From the NCBI GenBank assembly GCA_022316685.1, contig JAKJHU010000154.1, positions 248,001 to 312,000 of the forward strand: a DNA stretch of 64,000 bases, given 5' to 3'. How positions within the stretch are numbered: the first letter of the stretch is position 1; every line of letters begins with the position of its first letter. A model generated the notes under the pieces. That model searched no databases and was not told the origin of the DNA. It was given only the letters and a program-made list of their open reading frames with translations. This document shows, piece after piece, positions 47,560-59,198 of the stretch. Origin of the DNA: Progne subis subis (lineage: Eukaryota; Chordata; Aves; Passeriformes; Hirundinidae). A program made the position numbers and the translations under genes.

Positions 47560-47720
47560 CACCACGGGAGGATTAATCCTCTCTGCGCTCAGATCTGCGC
47601 ATCTTCAATTATCATGGACAAGTTCTTCATCAAAGGAGGGATATTAATTATTCAGCGGCTATCAGGGCGCGTTTCCAAGAGGAGATGCTCCGCAGCTTTG
47701 AAGTGGCAGCTGGAGCAGCG
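47560..47720. promoter_or_regulatory. Candidate conserved element with homeodomain palindrome
   Basis: GAGGATTAATCCTC (47568-47581) is a perfect 14-bp palindrome built from two inverted GGATTA sites of the OTX/PITX/bicoid type. ATATTAATTATTCAGC and a CpG-containing stretch follow within 100 bp. No repeat family covers it. Confidence 0.3.
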
Positions 47721-48104
47721 CAGACCCTTTACAGGTCACACAGGTTTAATTTTTCCCCTAATTGCCTCTTGGCCTGTCCCTATTTCCACACCCCATGGGT
47801 GCAGAGTGTGGCCCGGGTCACAACGAAGGTGACACCGCTGATTTCGATGAGAAATAATGAAATAATCACTTGTTCTCCTCAGGAAAAAAGTTTCTTCCCC
47901 GTGCAGAATCAAAATTAAGTTAATCCACTCCAGTCCTGCCGTAAACAAAGAGAAATATTTATTTCAGGAAAGCTGAGACCAGAAGGATCCCAGGATACCC
48001 AACCCATTATTGAAGCCCAAAGTTGGGCAAAATGGGGGAAATGGACAGGAGCAGAGTTTGGAGCCTGATTCTTTTATAGAGGAAATTGTCCGAAGAGTAG
48101 CACA
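47721..48104. other. Unique non-coding sequence
   Basis: No feature recognised. Confidence 0.5.
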
Positions 48105-48250
48105 GAGTTCCAGGTTGGTTTGGGTTGGAAAGGACCTTAAATCCCATCCAGTGCCATCCCTGCCATGGACAGGGACATCTCCCACTGTCCCAGGTTTCTC
48201 AAACCCCATCCAGCCCGGCTTTGGACACTTCCCGGGATGTGGAACCCACA
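48105..48250 (-). mobile_element. CR1 LINE 3' end fragment
   Basis: Plus strand: GGTTTGGGTTGGAAAGGACC, TTAAATCCCATCCAGTGCC, CCTGCCATGGACAGGGACAT, CCCACTGTCCCAGG, CTTTGGACACTTCCCGGG. Confidence 0.9.
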
Positions 48251-49383
48251 ATTCTCCCAACAAGGACTCGTTGTTACAAACGTTCCCTCTCACATTTCAC
48301 CCAGAGTTTGCCAGGTGCGAGCAAATTTTTGTGACAAGTGTTCCTTGAAGTGGAGACATCCCCGTGAAAAGCTGCAGCTCTGAAAATCAATATATTTTGA
48401 ACAACAACAATGATGACAACAACAACAAAAACAACTGGAAAATTCAGAGTTAGTGCTGCTCCCGGGTCTTGTTCCCAGTTGAGATATTTCCCTGTGGGAT
48501 CATGGGTTTGCCTGGCAGCAAAATGAACACAGAGCTCCAAAATTTTAAGGAGTTTGGGGTTTTTTGCGTTGGTTTTGTTGGGGTTTTTTTTAGGTTTGCA
48601 GGTACAGAGCAGTTTTTTGGTTTGCCTTGTGCCTCAGGCTCAGTGTATCCTTTTCTGCCCTGTTTTACCTCCATCAGATTTCCATGCGTTCCACTTAAAA
48701 CATGTTTGTCTCCAAACCTCCTCCAGGGTGGTGAATTTAGGGGCTTTGTGCCTCTCAACCCAGAGATTTTTGTGGCACACATCCAAAGAAGAATATCCAT
48801 GAATATACCTACAACTCTTTATCTAAGGTGTTTTTTTTCCCATTTGTTTCTTAAACCTTCCCAGGATTTTTATTTTTCCCAAAGGTACTTTCGGTGAAAC
48901 TTGCTTCTCACATCCAAATAATTCTTTTTAGTTTCAAGCAAATGCTTTATTTTCCGAGCAGGATCTACTGAGGGATTCAGACTATTGATTCCTTTCAAAC
49001 AGCCTCAGTCTGGAGCAGCTTTATCCTTTTTGCTCATTTTTTATGAGTAATGAAAAACACTTTAATATCATTATGCTCATCAGATAAGGCTTAAAAACTC
49101 ACCGAGGTTCAAAAGAAAGTCCTAAATAGGTTGGGAGGCTCAGCTCCGGATGCTGTCTCAGGGGAGCCGTGGATTTTCCAGGCTCCTGCATCCTGACACA
49201 TCCAGCCCTCCCTGGTGTTTATTCAATAATGCCAGGGAATGCTCCTGGGCCGTGTTTTGTGGTGCCAGGGGGAATTGGGTTGGAGGAGGAACATTCCAGT
49301 GTGAGTGTGAGTTACGCCGCGCTGGCTCCCGCGAAATAACGCAGGAATTATTGAGCTCCTCTGATTTTCCTCTGCTTGCAGGG
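48251..49383. other. Unique non-coding sequence
   Basis: Contains an (ACA)n-like run at 48400-48434 and a T/G-rich run at 48555-48597. No gene recognised. Confidence 0.5.
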
Positions 49384-49821
49384 TGATGCCTTTGTGGGAC
49401 TGCCTAAAAACAGAGGGAAGGCAGCGTTAAGGGAATAAAAATCAGTTCACTTCTATTTATGGAAGGGCCTCCAGGTACATTCAGGGCAGACAAAGCCCCC
49501 CAGGGGCTGCACCCAAAATGGACAATGGTCACGGGTTTCACACTTGGATCACTTTGGGCCATTTGCACATCGGGGTTCATCTCCCAATTACAGCTTCAGC
49601 TGATGAAGTCACTGACCCCGAGTTTGCTGCCCCCAGCTCACTTTTGTTTAAATTTCACAGGGCCTGAGGCAGTGAGGTGTCCTTGATCCCCGGCCTGGAG
49701 AGGAATTGCTGTGTGTGAGCAAAACGGGGAAGCAGCAGCTGCCGCTGTGTGTGGGGTTTGGAGTTAAACACTGAAGAGCTGCAGGGTCACAAAGAGATGG
49801 GAAATGGAAAAAGCTCAAATA
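49384..49821 (-). mobile_element. ERV-type LTR, family 7, copy 1
   Basis: Nearly identical (about 97% by eye) to 56481-56918 in the same orientation. On the minus strand it begins near TGAGCTTTTTCCATTTCC and ends TTTTTAGGCAGTCCC...GGCATCA, LTR-like ends. At the place where copy 2 has AATAAA (56543-56548), this copy has AGTGAA, so the polyadenylation signal is lost. The LTR assignment rests on termini and the poly-A site; it could also be the 3' part of another retroposon. Confidence 0.6.
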
Positions 49822-51789
49822 CTAATTAATTCTTAATTCCATTACGGGAATGTGTGTGTGCGTGTGTATGTGTCTGTGGAGGTGGGACAGCAGGTGGCAT
49901 TCCTGGGGAATTCCTGTTTGGAGCAGGGAGAATGGATCCTGGACAATTGCTGTGTTCTTCTGTAGGGGCATTAAATCCTCATTTTTTCCAGCCCCTGATT
50001 CATCCAGCTGGGTTAACAAACCTCAGGCATTGCTGGTGTTTCACCTGCCTGGTCTGGGGGAAGATTCCAACCAATAAAGGTTGTATTTTTCCAGTTTTGC
50101 CTTGGAAACCCTGGAACCTGAAGGAAACCACTGGATTTTCTTGCACATAAACCCCCTCTGCAGAAGCTCAGAAAGGCTCCTGCCTGTTTTTGTGCTCCCT
50201 GGTGTCACATTTATTGAGTGCGTGATGGACAGGTGTGTTCTGCCAGAAAAGAGAATTCCCAGTTGATCAATTGATCACACTGCCACATTAATAATTTTTG
50301 GGGGGGAATTCAGTCACGTTTTTGGCAGTGTTTGTTAGTACAGATGTGAAGGTCCTCACAGTCAGGTGAAAGAAGTTAGGTGAAATATTGTGCTCAGATA
50401 AACGGGGATAAATCCTGGATTATCTGTAGGTTCTAACATTTAAAATTAGCTGTATCCATGCCATGGGCAGGTGTTCAGCACTTCCCAAAGCAAATGGAAG
50501 GGTCAGCTCTTCAGTGACCCGCCGTGGTTCAACATTTGGGAATGAAGAGTGCAGAGATCCCAAATCTTCCCCTGATGCCACTGGATCATCGTTTTCTCAG
50601 TGTGTCACCTGCCCAGCAGTTCAGCATCATTCCATGGTCATGGGGCGTGTGGGGGGAAATTCAGGATTGAATCAAGCTTAGGAAAGGCTCCAAGGGCAGC
50701 AGGAACCAAAATCTCCTCTCCACAAAATCCATCCTTGAGCTGCTCCCTTCCCTGCTTGTGGTGGCCATCCACCTCCCTCACTCCAAGGGGAATTTCCCAT
50801 GGAAAGCAGCCCCTGGAGTTCCTCTGCAGGGAAATTGTGCAAATCCTGTTGCAAAATCGTGGAGAACGGAGGCGCTGGGATGTGGGAAATTACTCAGCTA
50901 CGCCCTGGTCCTGAGATCAGGGGTGTCCATGTGCCATTCCTTACATTTCCCGTGGATGTGTGTGCTCACTGTCTCCCCAACATTTCAGTGCCAGTGTCAG
51001 AGCAATTAAAAGTTGTTTCTTTTTTTTTCCCAGTGCCTCATTTACATCTCCATTAATTCAATACGAACTCGTGCTAGAGAATAAATTCTCTTTCTGCTTG
51101 CAGAAATCTTTTTCATATTTAAAGGTGATTATCGTGTCCTGCTTCAGTCATTTTCCCTCTAAATTAATCAGCACCAATAATCTCAACGTTTCCTCGTGGT
51201 CAGGGTTCACGGTTCTCCTCCGCATTCCTTTCTCCTGCTGGAACGTGGTGCTGATAATGGAATCCTTTATTTCACATCCTTAATGAGATGGGCTTTCAGA
51301 GCTCTGATCTGGGCACATGCAGATTTGTGAGGGTTTTCTGGGACACACCAGGCTTGGCACACAAGGAAGGAGACAGAGCTGTGAGTTTTAGTTTTTTAGG
51401 AAAACATCTGAAGCGGCTGCTGCCACAGGGATTCCTCGCTTGGGAGAGGAAAGAGAATGTTGCTGGATTTACTCCACACCCCAGGTTTGTGCAAAGCTGT
51501 AAAAAGCTCCTGCTCTTGTTTTGATCACGGATTTCATCCTGGACTTTTTTAAGGCTGCCCCCACCCTTTATCAAGTTGGAGCTGCCCCATCCTCAGCTCT
51601 GAATGAGGAGTTTTACCTTGAAGCTGAGTGAATTGTCAGCAGAGAATGATTGTTTTGGGGAGTGATTTCTGTAGGATTATCCATGGGAAAGGCAGGCTGG
51701 GAATCACCTGGGGGCTGCAGAAGTGCTGCTTCCTTTTCTTCCACTTAAAGCACCGGCGATGACCTGCTGGTGACAATTAACCCGGCCAC
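49822..51789. other. Unique non-coding sequence
   Basis: A short (GT)n-like run lies at 49851-49876. No gene or retroviral internal sequence is recognised, although this lies between two like-oriented LTRs. Confidence 0.5.
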
Positions 51790-52200
51790 CCCTATCCAGT
51801 TATGTGCGTTAGAATTCGTGTAAAAAATTACGAATCTTGTTGCACATCAATCTTAGCTTAGGATAGGCCCAGCAAGAATGTAGAGAATTCATGTTTCAAC
51901 CCGACTGGCCAAAAACCAGAACGGAATGCACCGCTTTGAGAATGCTAGGAGGCTCACAAAACATCACAAACGCCGCTGTTGTTGCTGCTGCTGCTGCTAA
52001 AAGCTCACAGATTACGGGAGCTTCTGCCTGGGACTCGGGGATTCTCTGTTAGAAGATTTCCTGAACGATGGCACGGGCTGTAACACCAGTGCCTGCACGG
52101 GACTGATTTAACAATGCAATAAATTGTGGCGGTTTTTGCGTCGTTTTCTGTCTGCCAATGTCGCGATTAAACGCAGGTTTCATGTTCGGACCTGATTGTT
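51790..52200 (+). mobile_element. Possible ERV LTR
   Basis: A CpG-richer segment than its surroundings with a (GCT)n run (51973-51997), AATAAA (52118-52123) and then a U5-like TTTTTGCGTCGTTTTCTGTCTG. The composition and order resemble an LTR, but no second copy is in the window and the ends are not clear. Confidence 0.35.
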
Positions 52201-52299
52201 TATTATTTCTATTTACAGGCTCACAATCCCTGAGCTCCAACTAGCAAGTTAGAAAACGGAGGTAGCATGGAGAACCTCTAACTCCTTCCAAGGTTATTT

Positions 52300-52440
52300 A
52301 AGTAATAATGAGATATTTTTTTTAATTAATTAAATGTATTATTAATTAAATATATTATTAAATTGAATTAATTAAATATTTTATTTTTAATAAAATTAAT
52401 TAAATATTTTATTAATTAAATATATTATTTATATTTTTGA
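52300..52440. repeat. AT-rich (TTAATTAAATAT) tract
   Basis: Repeated TAATTAAATATATTATT words with little G or C. Confidence 0.85.
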
Positions 52441-54147
52441 CCCAATAATGACCACCCAAGGCCCGCAATGCCGATCTTTTTCACCCCATTACAGAAAACA
52501 ACCCAAACCCATGAAGAAGAAGGAAGAAGAAGGTGAAGAGAAGGACCCAGACAATGCCCAAGCCCTCCTTCTTGACTCACATGGATTGCTACAGACTAAA
52601 ATCCCAAAATCCAAGTTTCCAGGATTCCAACAATAAATGACTTTGCTTTCACAACTACCCAGATTTTGGTCTTCGATGAGGACACGAAAACCTCCCGGCA
52701 TCACCTTGGCTACTCCAGGCATGGCTGGGTGGCCACCACTGGCTCAGGAGGTTTTCTGGCCCATTTTCCCCCTGCCCTGTGCTGATTTTCTCCAAATTCC
52801 TGGGATTTTCCGTGCTGTTAGAGGCAGGATGGGGGAAGATGTGAGCTGCAGTGAGCTCTTCTCTTACCAGCCTTGACAATTCTCAATTTCAGGAGATGGT
52901 AGGAAGTTACTTCAGAGTGAGCTGGGCAAAAACTGATGGAAAGGTCAGTCCTTGGGAATTGTTATTTATTTAAATATAATAAAAAAATAAAAGAAGCGGC
53001 TTTAGAGCTTAGTAAGGAACGCATAAAACTTGGTGAATTATTACCTTTCTACGCCCGAACCTGCAATATTTTATTCAGATTAACTGAATAAAATGGATTC
53101 AGATTGCTGAGCCAGATATTACTTCCTATGGATAGAATAACGTTTCCATGGAAAGTCCAGCAATAAAACAACATTTACAGTTTTTTTGGGGGAAAAGGAT
53201 CTTTTGGGATGCAGAGGAACCTCGGGCAGAGCAGTTTGTTTTTCCCTTCTGTTCCCTTCCCACACAGGGTTCGGGTGAAATTCCCTCATTCAGGGTCCAG
53301 GAATCAGAGTAAAAATCAACTTTATTTCAACATTCACCTTTATTTCACTGGGGGTTGAGGAATGTGGAAAATCCCAACATTTTGGCATTGCTATAAGGAC
53401 AAAATTTCACCAGGGACAAAATCAGGGGGCAAATATCCCATTGGAAGGGGTTTTGCAGATCAGGTGTGGACAATAATAAATAAATGCAGGCAGGGAAATA
53501 TTTTTGTTCTGATTTATTGGCAGGTATTGAATGTTAACATTAATTTGCATTTATTTTAAAGAGTGGAGACTTCCAGGAGGGATTCACGGCATCTTGCTGG
53601 CTCTTTCCCCCTGTTTTTAACTCAGCGAGGCAAAATTTCTGCTTCTGCACGACACTTTTTGGCCATCAGAGTCGGCCCCAGGAGGAACATTTGCGTGTGT
53701 GTCCATCTGTGAGTGCTTGGATGGGCCTTTGGAATCTTCAGCCAGCCCTGGGATGAAATTCAGGGGCTCCCAAAGGCCGTTTGTCTTTAGCACCTGCAAC
53801 TCCTGCAGTAAATATCCTGACCTGGGCAGAGTCCTGTGGCATGTGGACACCATTTATTTATTGTGCAGCATTTGGAGCTGCAGGACTATTGGGGGTTTTT
53901 TTTGTTTGTTTTGTTGTTTTGGGGTTTTTTTTTTCATTCTAATTCTCTCAGTGCTGCATTTTCCGTCAATTTAAGGTGGTTTTCATTTTTAAATTGAAAT
54001 TCTCGGTGGTAAACTTCAAGGAAAATATGAACAAAGGGACTTCTCAAAAACACATCCGTGGCTAGAGCCACATTCTGCTGCCTCACCTGCAGGAGACGAG
54101 GGGGTGGAAATGATCCCAGTTGTTCCAATATTGTGAATAAACTCATG
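52441..54147. other. Unique non-coding sequence
   Basis: A T/G-rich run lies at 53893-53934. No gene recognised. Confidence 0.5.
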
Positions 54148-54375
54148 GAATCATGGGATGGTTTGGGTGGGAGGGACATTAAAGATAATTTCTTATAATT
54201 TCTTTCCACCCCTGCCATGGGCACGGACACCTCCCACTGTCCCAGGCTGCTCCAGCCTGGCCTTGGGCGCTTCCAGGGATCCAGGGGCAGCCACAGCTCC
54301 TCTGGGAATTCCATCCCAGCCCCTCTCCACCTTACTGGGAATTCCTTCCCAATCTCCCATCCCTCTGGCAGTGGG
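54148..54375 (-). mobile_element. CR1 LINE 3' end, 5'-truncated
   Basis: Plus strand: GGAATCATGGGATGGTTTGG, GGGAGGGACATTAAAGAT, CCTGCCATGGGCACGGACAC, CCTTGGGCGCTTCCAGGGAT, GGAATTCCATCCCAGCCCC, GGGAATTCCTTCCCAATCTC. A roughly 20-bp insertion near 54185 separates the first two blocks. Confidence 0.92.
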
Positions 54376-56480
54376 AATCCATTCCCCCTTGTCCTGGCAC
54401 TATCTGCTGTATAAATTACTCACCTGAGCATTAATTTATTCTCTGTTTGGGTTTCCTGTTGTGCTTTAACTCACCCTGGGCCTTGTTTAAGCCACAATTA
54501 AGTTTAATTTTCAACAAGATCTCGGAAAACCAAATTAAATTGAGATTTAACTGCAGATGAGTGCCCAAATCCCTTGGCATTATTAAAGCTGCTGGTTTGG
54601 GTTTCTGAGGATTTGTAATGACTCAGCCCCACGAACCTGGAGGAGGGATGAGCTCCAGGACCCCACTGAGTTTTGGGAAAGGCCTTGAACTTGCAGTTCC
54701 TGAAATTTTTAAAGCAATGTGCTTTAAACTTCGAGATTTAACTGGAAGCAGCTTTTGTTATTGCTGGCCACTATAAAATCCACCCAGCTAAATATAAATA
54801 TTCCATAGTCTGGCACACACACGTGTAGGAGGCAGGGTTGGGGTTTTCCCTCTTTTGGTGGGGCTTTTATTTATTTCTCTATATTTTTTGATTAGTTAAG
54901 TTGGTCTCAGGAGCAACTGTATGTGAGAGCTGAGATGCAGCGTTTTCCATTCCAGTGATAAATCTTAGGAGCCATCTGGGATTTTTTGTCTTTTTTTGAT
55001 TAAACAGTACTTGAGCAGCAGAGGTTGATTGATGAAAATCAAGGAGGCTGTGAATCAAAAATTATTCTCCCCTTTTTTTTTATTTTTTTCCTTCTTTTTC
55101 CCCACCCCCCCCCCCCCCCATGAAGATTGAAATTCATTTTTGGAGAGTTCAATGGAGATTAATACGCAAGTTAAACAGGAAAAAAAAAAAAAAAAAAAAA
55201 AAAAAAGAGTTTTAAAAGAGTTTTTCCAGAAATGAGCACACATTAGGAGAGAGGAATGAAAAGAGGTGCCTGGAGCTCAAGATCCTGATGTGCTCTGCCG
55301 TTCAGCACCCCCCTGAGTGCAGAAATCGTGGGAATGGCACTGGGAGAGGCGGCTGGAAAAGGGAAAAATAACAGCTTCATCTTGCTGCTGGACAATGCTC
55401 TCCTCCAGTGACACTTGGCAGAAAAAAGGCATCAAATTTCAACTGTTCTCGCTCCCGGGTAGCTGAGTCAGAGGAATCCGAGAGCAGGATGCTGAATCAT
55501 GGCTTGGAGATGGGAAATTCAGATCAGAGAGAGTCACGAGGCAAAGCTTCTCCCCCCACCAGACACTGAATTCCTCGCATTCCCTTTATTCCTGAGCTTG
55601 GTCTCTCTTAGTCCCCAATATTCCTTAACCTCTGAGAGAAATTCTGGGTATCACCCAGCAGATCCTCGGCTTTCTTATTTTTTTTTTAGCATCAAAAGCA
55701 CCACAAGAACTTTTGAAACAGTAAAAGTGGAGAAAACAAAGAGCCAGAAGCCTTGAGGAGAGACTGTGGTACCCAAAAAGAAAATCATGGAATGGGGAGG
55801 AAGTGCCCAGGTTTGCTGTGGCTGCTTCAGCTTCCTCAGTTGGAAGAATTCCTCAATTTCGGGGGAGAAAATTGTGATTTTTTTTTTTGATTTTTTTTTT
55901 TCCCTCTTTTGCAACACTTCGTCCTCTGTAATCAGATATATTCTGCTCCTTCACACTCTGACGCCAGCAGAAAGGTCAGAAAGTGTCCCAAAATAAATGC
56001 AGCGGGGAAGATTGGAAAGGTCACATGGAATATGAGCTTGGATGACGTGAGCCAAGGCTTCGACTCCCTCAACGGTTCCACCACAGAAGGGGAAATGACA
56101 TTGAGGTGACCCAGGGAAGCAAAAATCCCTCAAAAGTAGAGAAATAGGCCAAGGATTGGATATGGGATGAAGGAATTCCTATTTATTGGAAGGTTTTATT
56201 GGAGATATCGTCCAGACAGCCCCAAAAAGGGCCCAAATCCCAAGGTTTGCTCCCAAGAGCACTTCCATTGTGAGACCTTCCATTGTGTGACATTCCATCT
56301 GTGAGGAGGCCTCCCTGGTTTGAGCAATGCTTTGGGGAGGGTTCTGCTGTCAAATCTCATTTATCCCTGGGCACAGGGACAGGGAACAGCTCCCCTGGGC
56401 TTCAGCCAGGAGGGTTTGTTCTCAGGAGGGCTCTGCTGGAGATCCCGTGGAGAAAAAGACATCCGGAGGTGTCAAAGTGC
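54376..56480. other. Unique non-coding sequence with homopolymer tracts
   Basis: Holds poly-T (55070-55089), a C run of about 15 (55105-55119), poly-A (55180-55206) and further T runs (55678-55688, 55877-55901). No gene recognised. Confidence 0.5.
55070..55206. repeat. Cluster of homopolymer tracts (T, C, A)
   Basis: Poly-T, then a C run of about 15, then 27 A, all within 140 bp. The C run is a candidate for sequencing-length error. Confidence 0.9.
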
Positions 56481-56918
56481 CGGTGCCTTTTGGGACTGCC
56501 TAAAAACAGAGGCCAGGACAGAATTAAGGTAATAAAAATCAGTTTATTTCTATTTATGGAAGGGCCTCCAGGTACATTCAGGGCAGACAAAGCCCCCAGG
56601 GGCTGCACCCAAAATGGACAATGGTCACGGGTTTCACACTTGGATCACTTTGGGCCATTTGCACATCGGGGTTCATCTCCCAATTACAGCTTCAGCTGAT
56701 GAAGTCATTGACCCCGAGTTTGCTGCCCCCAGCTCACTTTTGTTTAAATTTCACAGGGCCTGAGGCAGTGAGGTGTCCTTGATCCCCAGCCTGGAGAGGA
56801 ATTGCTGTGTGTGAGCAAAACGGGGAAGCAGCAGCTGCCGCTGTGTGTGGGGTTTGGAGTTAAACACTGAAGAGCTGCAGGGTCACAAAGAGATGGGAAA
56901 TGGAAAAAGCTCAAATCC
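56481..56918 (-). mobile_element. ERV-type LTR, family 7, copy 2
   Basis: Direct-orientation duplicate of 49384-49821, 7.1 kb away. It keeps AATAAA on the minus strand (complement of 56543-56548). Several differences from copy 1 are CpG to TpG/CpA changes. Flanks of the two copies do not match, so these are separate insertions, or LTRs whose interior has been replaced. Confidence 0.6.
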
Positions 56919-58518
56919 TAAGACATTGGTGGGACCTGCAGTGCGTCAATAACATCCCACAAATCCTGGTTCTCCTGTTATGCTGAGAAAACAAAGAATT
57001 TTCCGTAGCTCTGGAACGGAATTTTTCCCTCTAAAAATCACTCTTTTTTTTCAGCTTTGATATATCTCTGTTTAAACTTAATTAAGCAAATAATAAATTC
57101 AAACTTTGCCACGTGGCAATCTGCTTAAACTGGAGAATTTAATGGAATAATGGAGGAGAGTTAGGCACCCAAGGGACAAACGCAGATCCTGCGGCGATGT
57201 TTTCTCAATCATTTGTGTCCCAGGGGTTCTCAAGAGGTTTTGTTATCACCCAGTTCCTGGTGAAACCACTGGCCACCTTCTTCTGTCCCAGGGTGAGTTT
57301 AAAGATCATTGTCCCCACTGCCTTCAGGGCTAAGCCAAGAATGCTGAGCTCTAATTTGTCATTCCAGCTCTTCTTCTCCTGTGTAAAACCTGCTTGCAGC
57401 ACCTTTTGATGGGTTATATTCTGGATTTTATGGAAATTGCATTCCTCCTGTCTACCAATTTGATTAGAAACAGACTGGTGTCCAAACTGCTCAAAACCCC
57501 CTAAAAGAATAATTTAAAATATATCCTCCCTCTAATTAAGTAAAACCAATTCTTGAACAGTTTGAGTTCCCTTATAAAATACAAATTAGGATGCTGACTT
57601 TGATCCCAGCTCATGTACTTTTGAGATGATTTAAATGAGACAAATCCATAGTTTTTACAAGTCCAGGCAAATCTGTAGTTTTTGTAGTCTTGCTGTTTTG
57701 GTGGAGATGCTCAAGTCCACCCAAATTAGAAAGAGACGGGTCTGACGGGGGAAATCTTTTTATTGCTCACCTCAGCCACATGCAATTAGGTGTCAGTAAA
57801 CAAAACAAGCACAGGCAGAGCAGGACAGAAGAGCTCCTGGTTAAATGTGGATTCTGCCAGTGGAAAACCAGGCTGGAAAAAGCCTTTATTGTGCCCTGGG
57901 GGTGGAGCTGAGCAGGGAGAGGCTCAGCTAAGAATCACACTTACTTGAAATCAGGTGACAAATTCATTTTGTTCCCCTCTGGGAGGTGGCACTGGAGCAG
58001 TGGGTGGGTGAGGCCAGCAGCGTTGTGAGCCCCACGAAGGTGGATCGAGCTCTGAGGGTTTCCAGCAGCCTCTCAGAGATGTCTTAAGAAAAGTTAGCAG
58101 GGACGGCACGATCGGAGCTGCTTGGAAAAGCAAAAAACAAAATTTAATTAAAACAAGCTTATACAAAACAAAAGGATAAAAGCCGTGCAAGGTGCAGGGA
58201 GGTTCCTTACGCTTGCTAAGGCAACCCCGAAAATGCCGCGAGGATCTCTGTGCTCTCTCTTAAGTATTCAAGGATCCAGGAGGGATTTTTGGCTGCTGCC
58301 CAACAGAAAATAGCGACATTCCTTGAGGAACAGCTCAAGGGCCCAACAGGTGCCTTTGTGATGGCACCGGGCCAGTGATGGTGAGAGGAGCACGGAAGTT
58401 TCTGGTTCTTCCTCCTTAAAGGTTCAGGGGGTGAAGCTCAAACCCTTTCCCAACATGGAAACGCCTGTTTAAGGCATGGGGGTGCACGGCAAGGCGGCTC
58501 CACGTGGTCCATTGTTGG
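56919..58518. other. Unique sequence, right end possibly ERV-derived
   Basis: TTGCCACGTGGCAA (57106-57119) is a perfect palindrome with an E-box core. About 58070-58518 lies directly before LTR copy C. It shares CAGAGATGTCTTAA with bases 100-113 before copy A, so part of it may be LTR or internal ERV sequence. No gene recognised. Confidence 0.4.
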
Positions 58519-59198
58519 AGTCCCAGGGCATTCCTTTGGCTGCCCTGGAGGTCAGAGACCTGGGCACGGGGGGTCTGGGACCCCAGCCCAGAGCTCAGAG
58601 AGACACTGGATTTGATTTCAGTCCATCGGAGAGGCTTCTTGCACTGCAGGAAGCATTGCAGGCCACAAGAGTGTGAAAGATTGTAGTTTAGTATATCACA
58701 GGGTGATATACAACAATGGATATAACAATGGGTTTGAATTTCTTGTATTGAAGTGAATGGAGGCAAGATGGAGAATTTGGGGCGTTGTCTCCTTCTTCTT
58801 CCTTCTCCTTCCCTCACTCCATTTCTGCAGTGACGGTGGCACAAAGTAGTTTGTGAGGATTGGGTCAAAGTGAAGATGACCTTTTTAGTAATAGTGATAG
58901 ACATTGGTAAGAAATAGTAAATATCGAATACGTAGCAATTAGTATAAAAGATAAGGACAGCCCTGGGACGGGAGGAGTCACCAGATGTCCGAGCCGCAGC
59001 AAACATCTCGCTGGACACTGAGAAAATTGTAAGATAAGAACTAATAAACACGAAGCATGCAACCTTGAAGACTCCGTCTTTTCCTGCGTTTGGCTCAGAG
59101 CTTTGCAGAGGGCAAAAAAGACTCTAAAACCACCTGAATGTGGGGAATTGAAACTCCTGAAAAGGAGCCCCCGACAACTGACAGTCCCTGAGTGGGCA
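58519..59198 (+). mobile_element. ERV LTR, family 1, copy C
   Basis: The best-preserved plus-strand copy. Starts at the GGAGTCCCAGGGCATTCC word, TATA box TATAAAAG at 58943-58950, AATAAA at 59043-59048, and ends at CTGAGTGGGCA, where similarity to copy B stops. The 211-codon minus-strand frame (58416-59051) lies antisense in this LTR and has no retroviral motif. No internal genes follow. Confidence 0.82.
58943..58950 (+). promoter_or_regulatory. TATA box of LTR copy C
   Basis: TATAAAAG about 100 bp upstream of AATAAA, conserved in all three family-1 copies. Confidence 0.55.

Noticed and set aside
49384..56918. Complete provirus bounded by the family-7 LTR pair
   Set aside because: No gag, protease, polymerase or envelope sequence lies between; the interior has unique DNA and a CR1 insertion.
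58416..59051. 211-codon minus-strand frame
   Set aside because: It is antisense to the family-1 LTR and lacks retroviral protein motifs.
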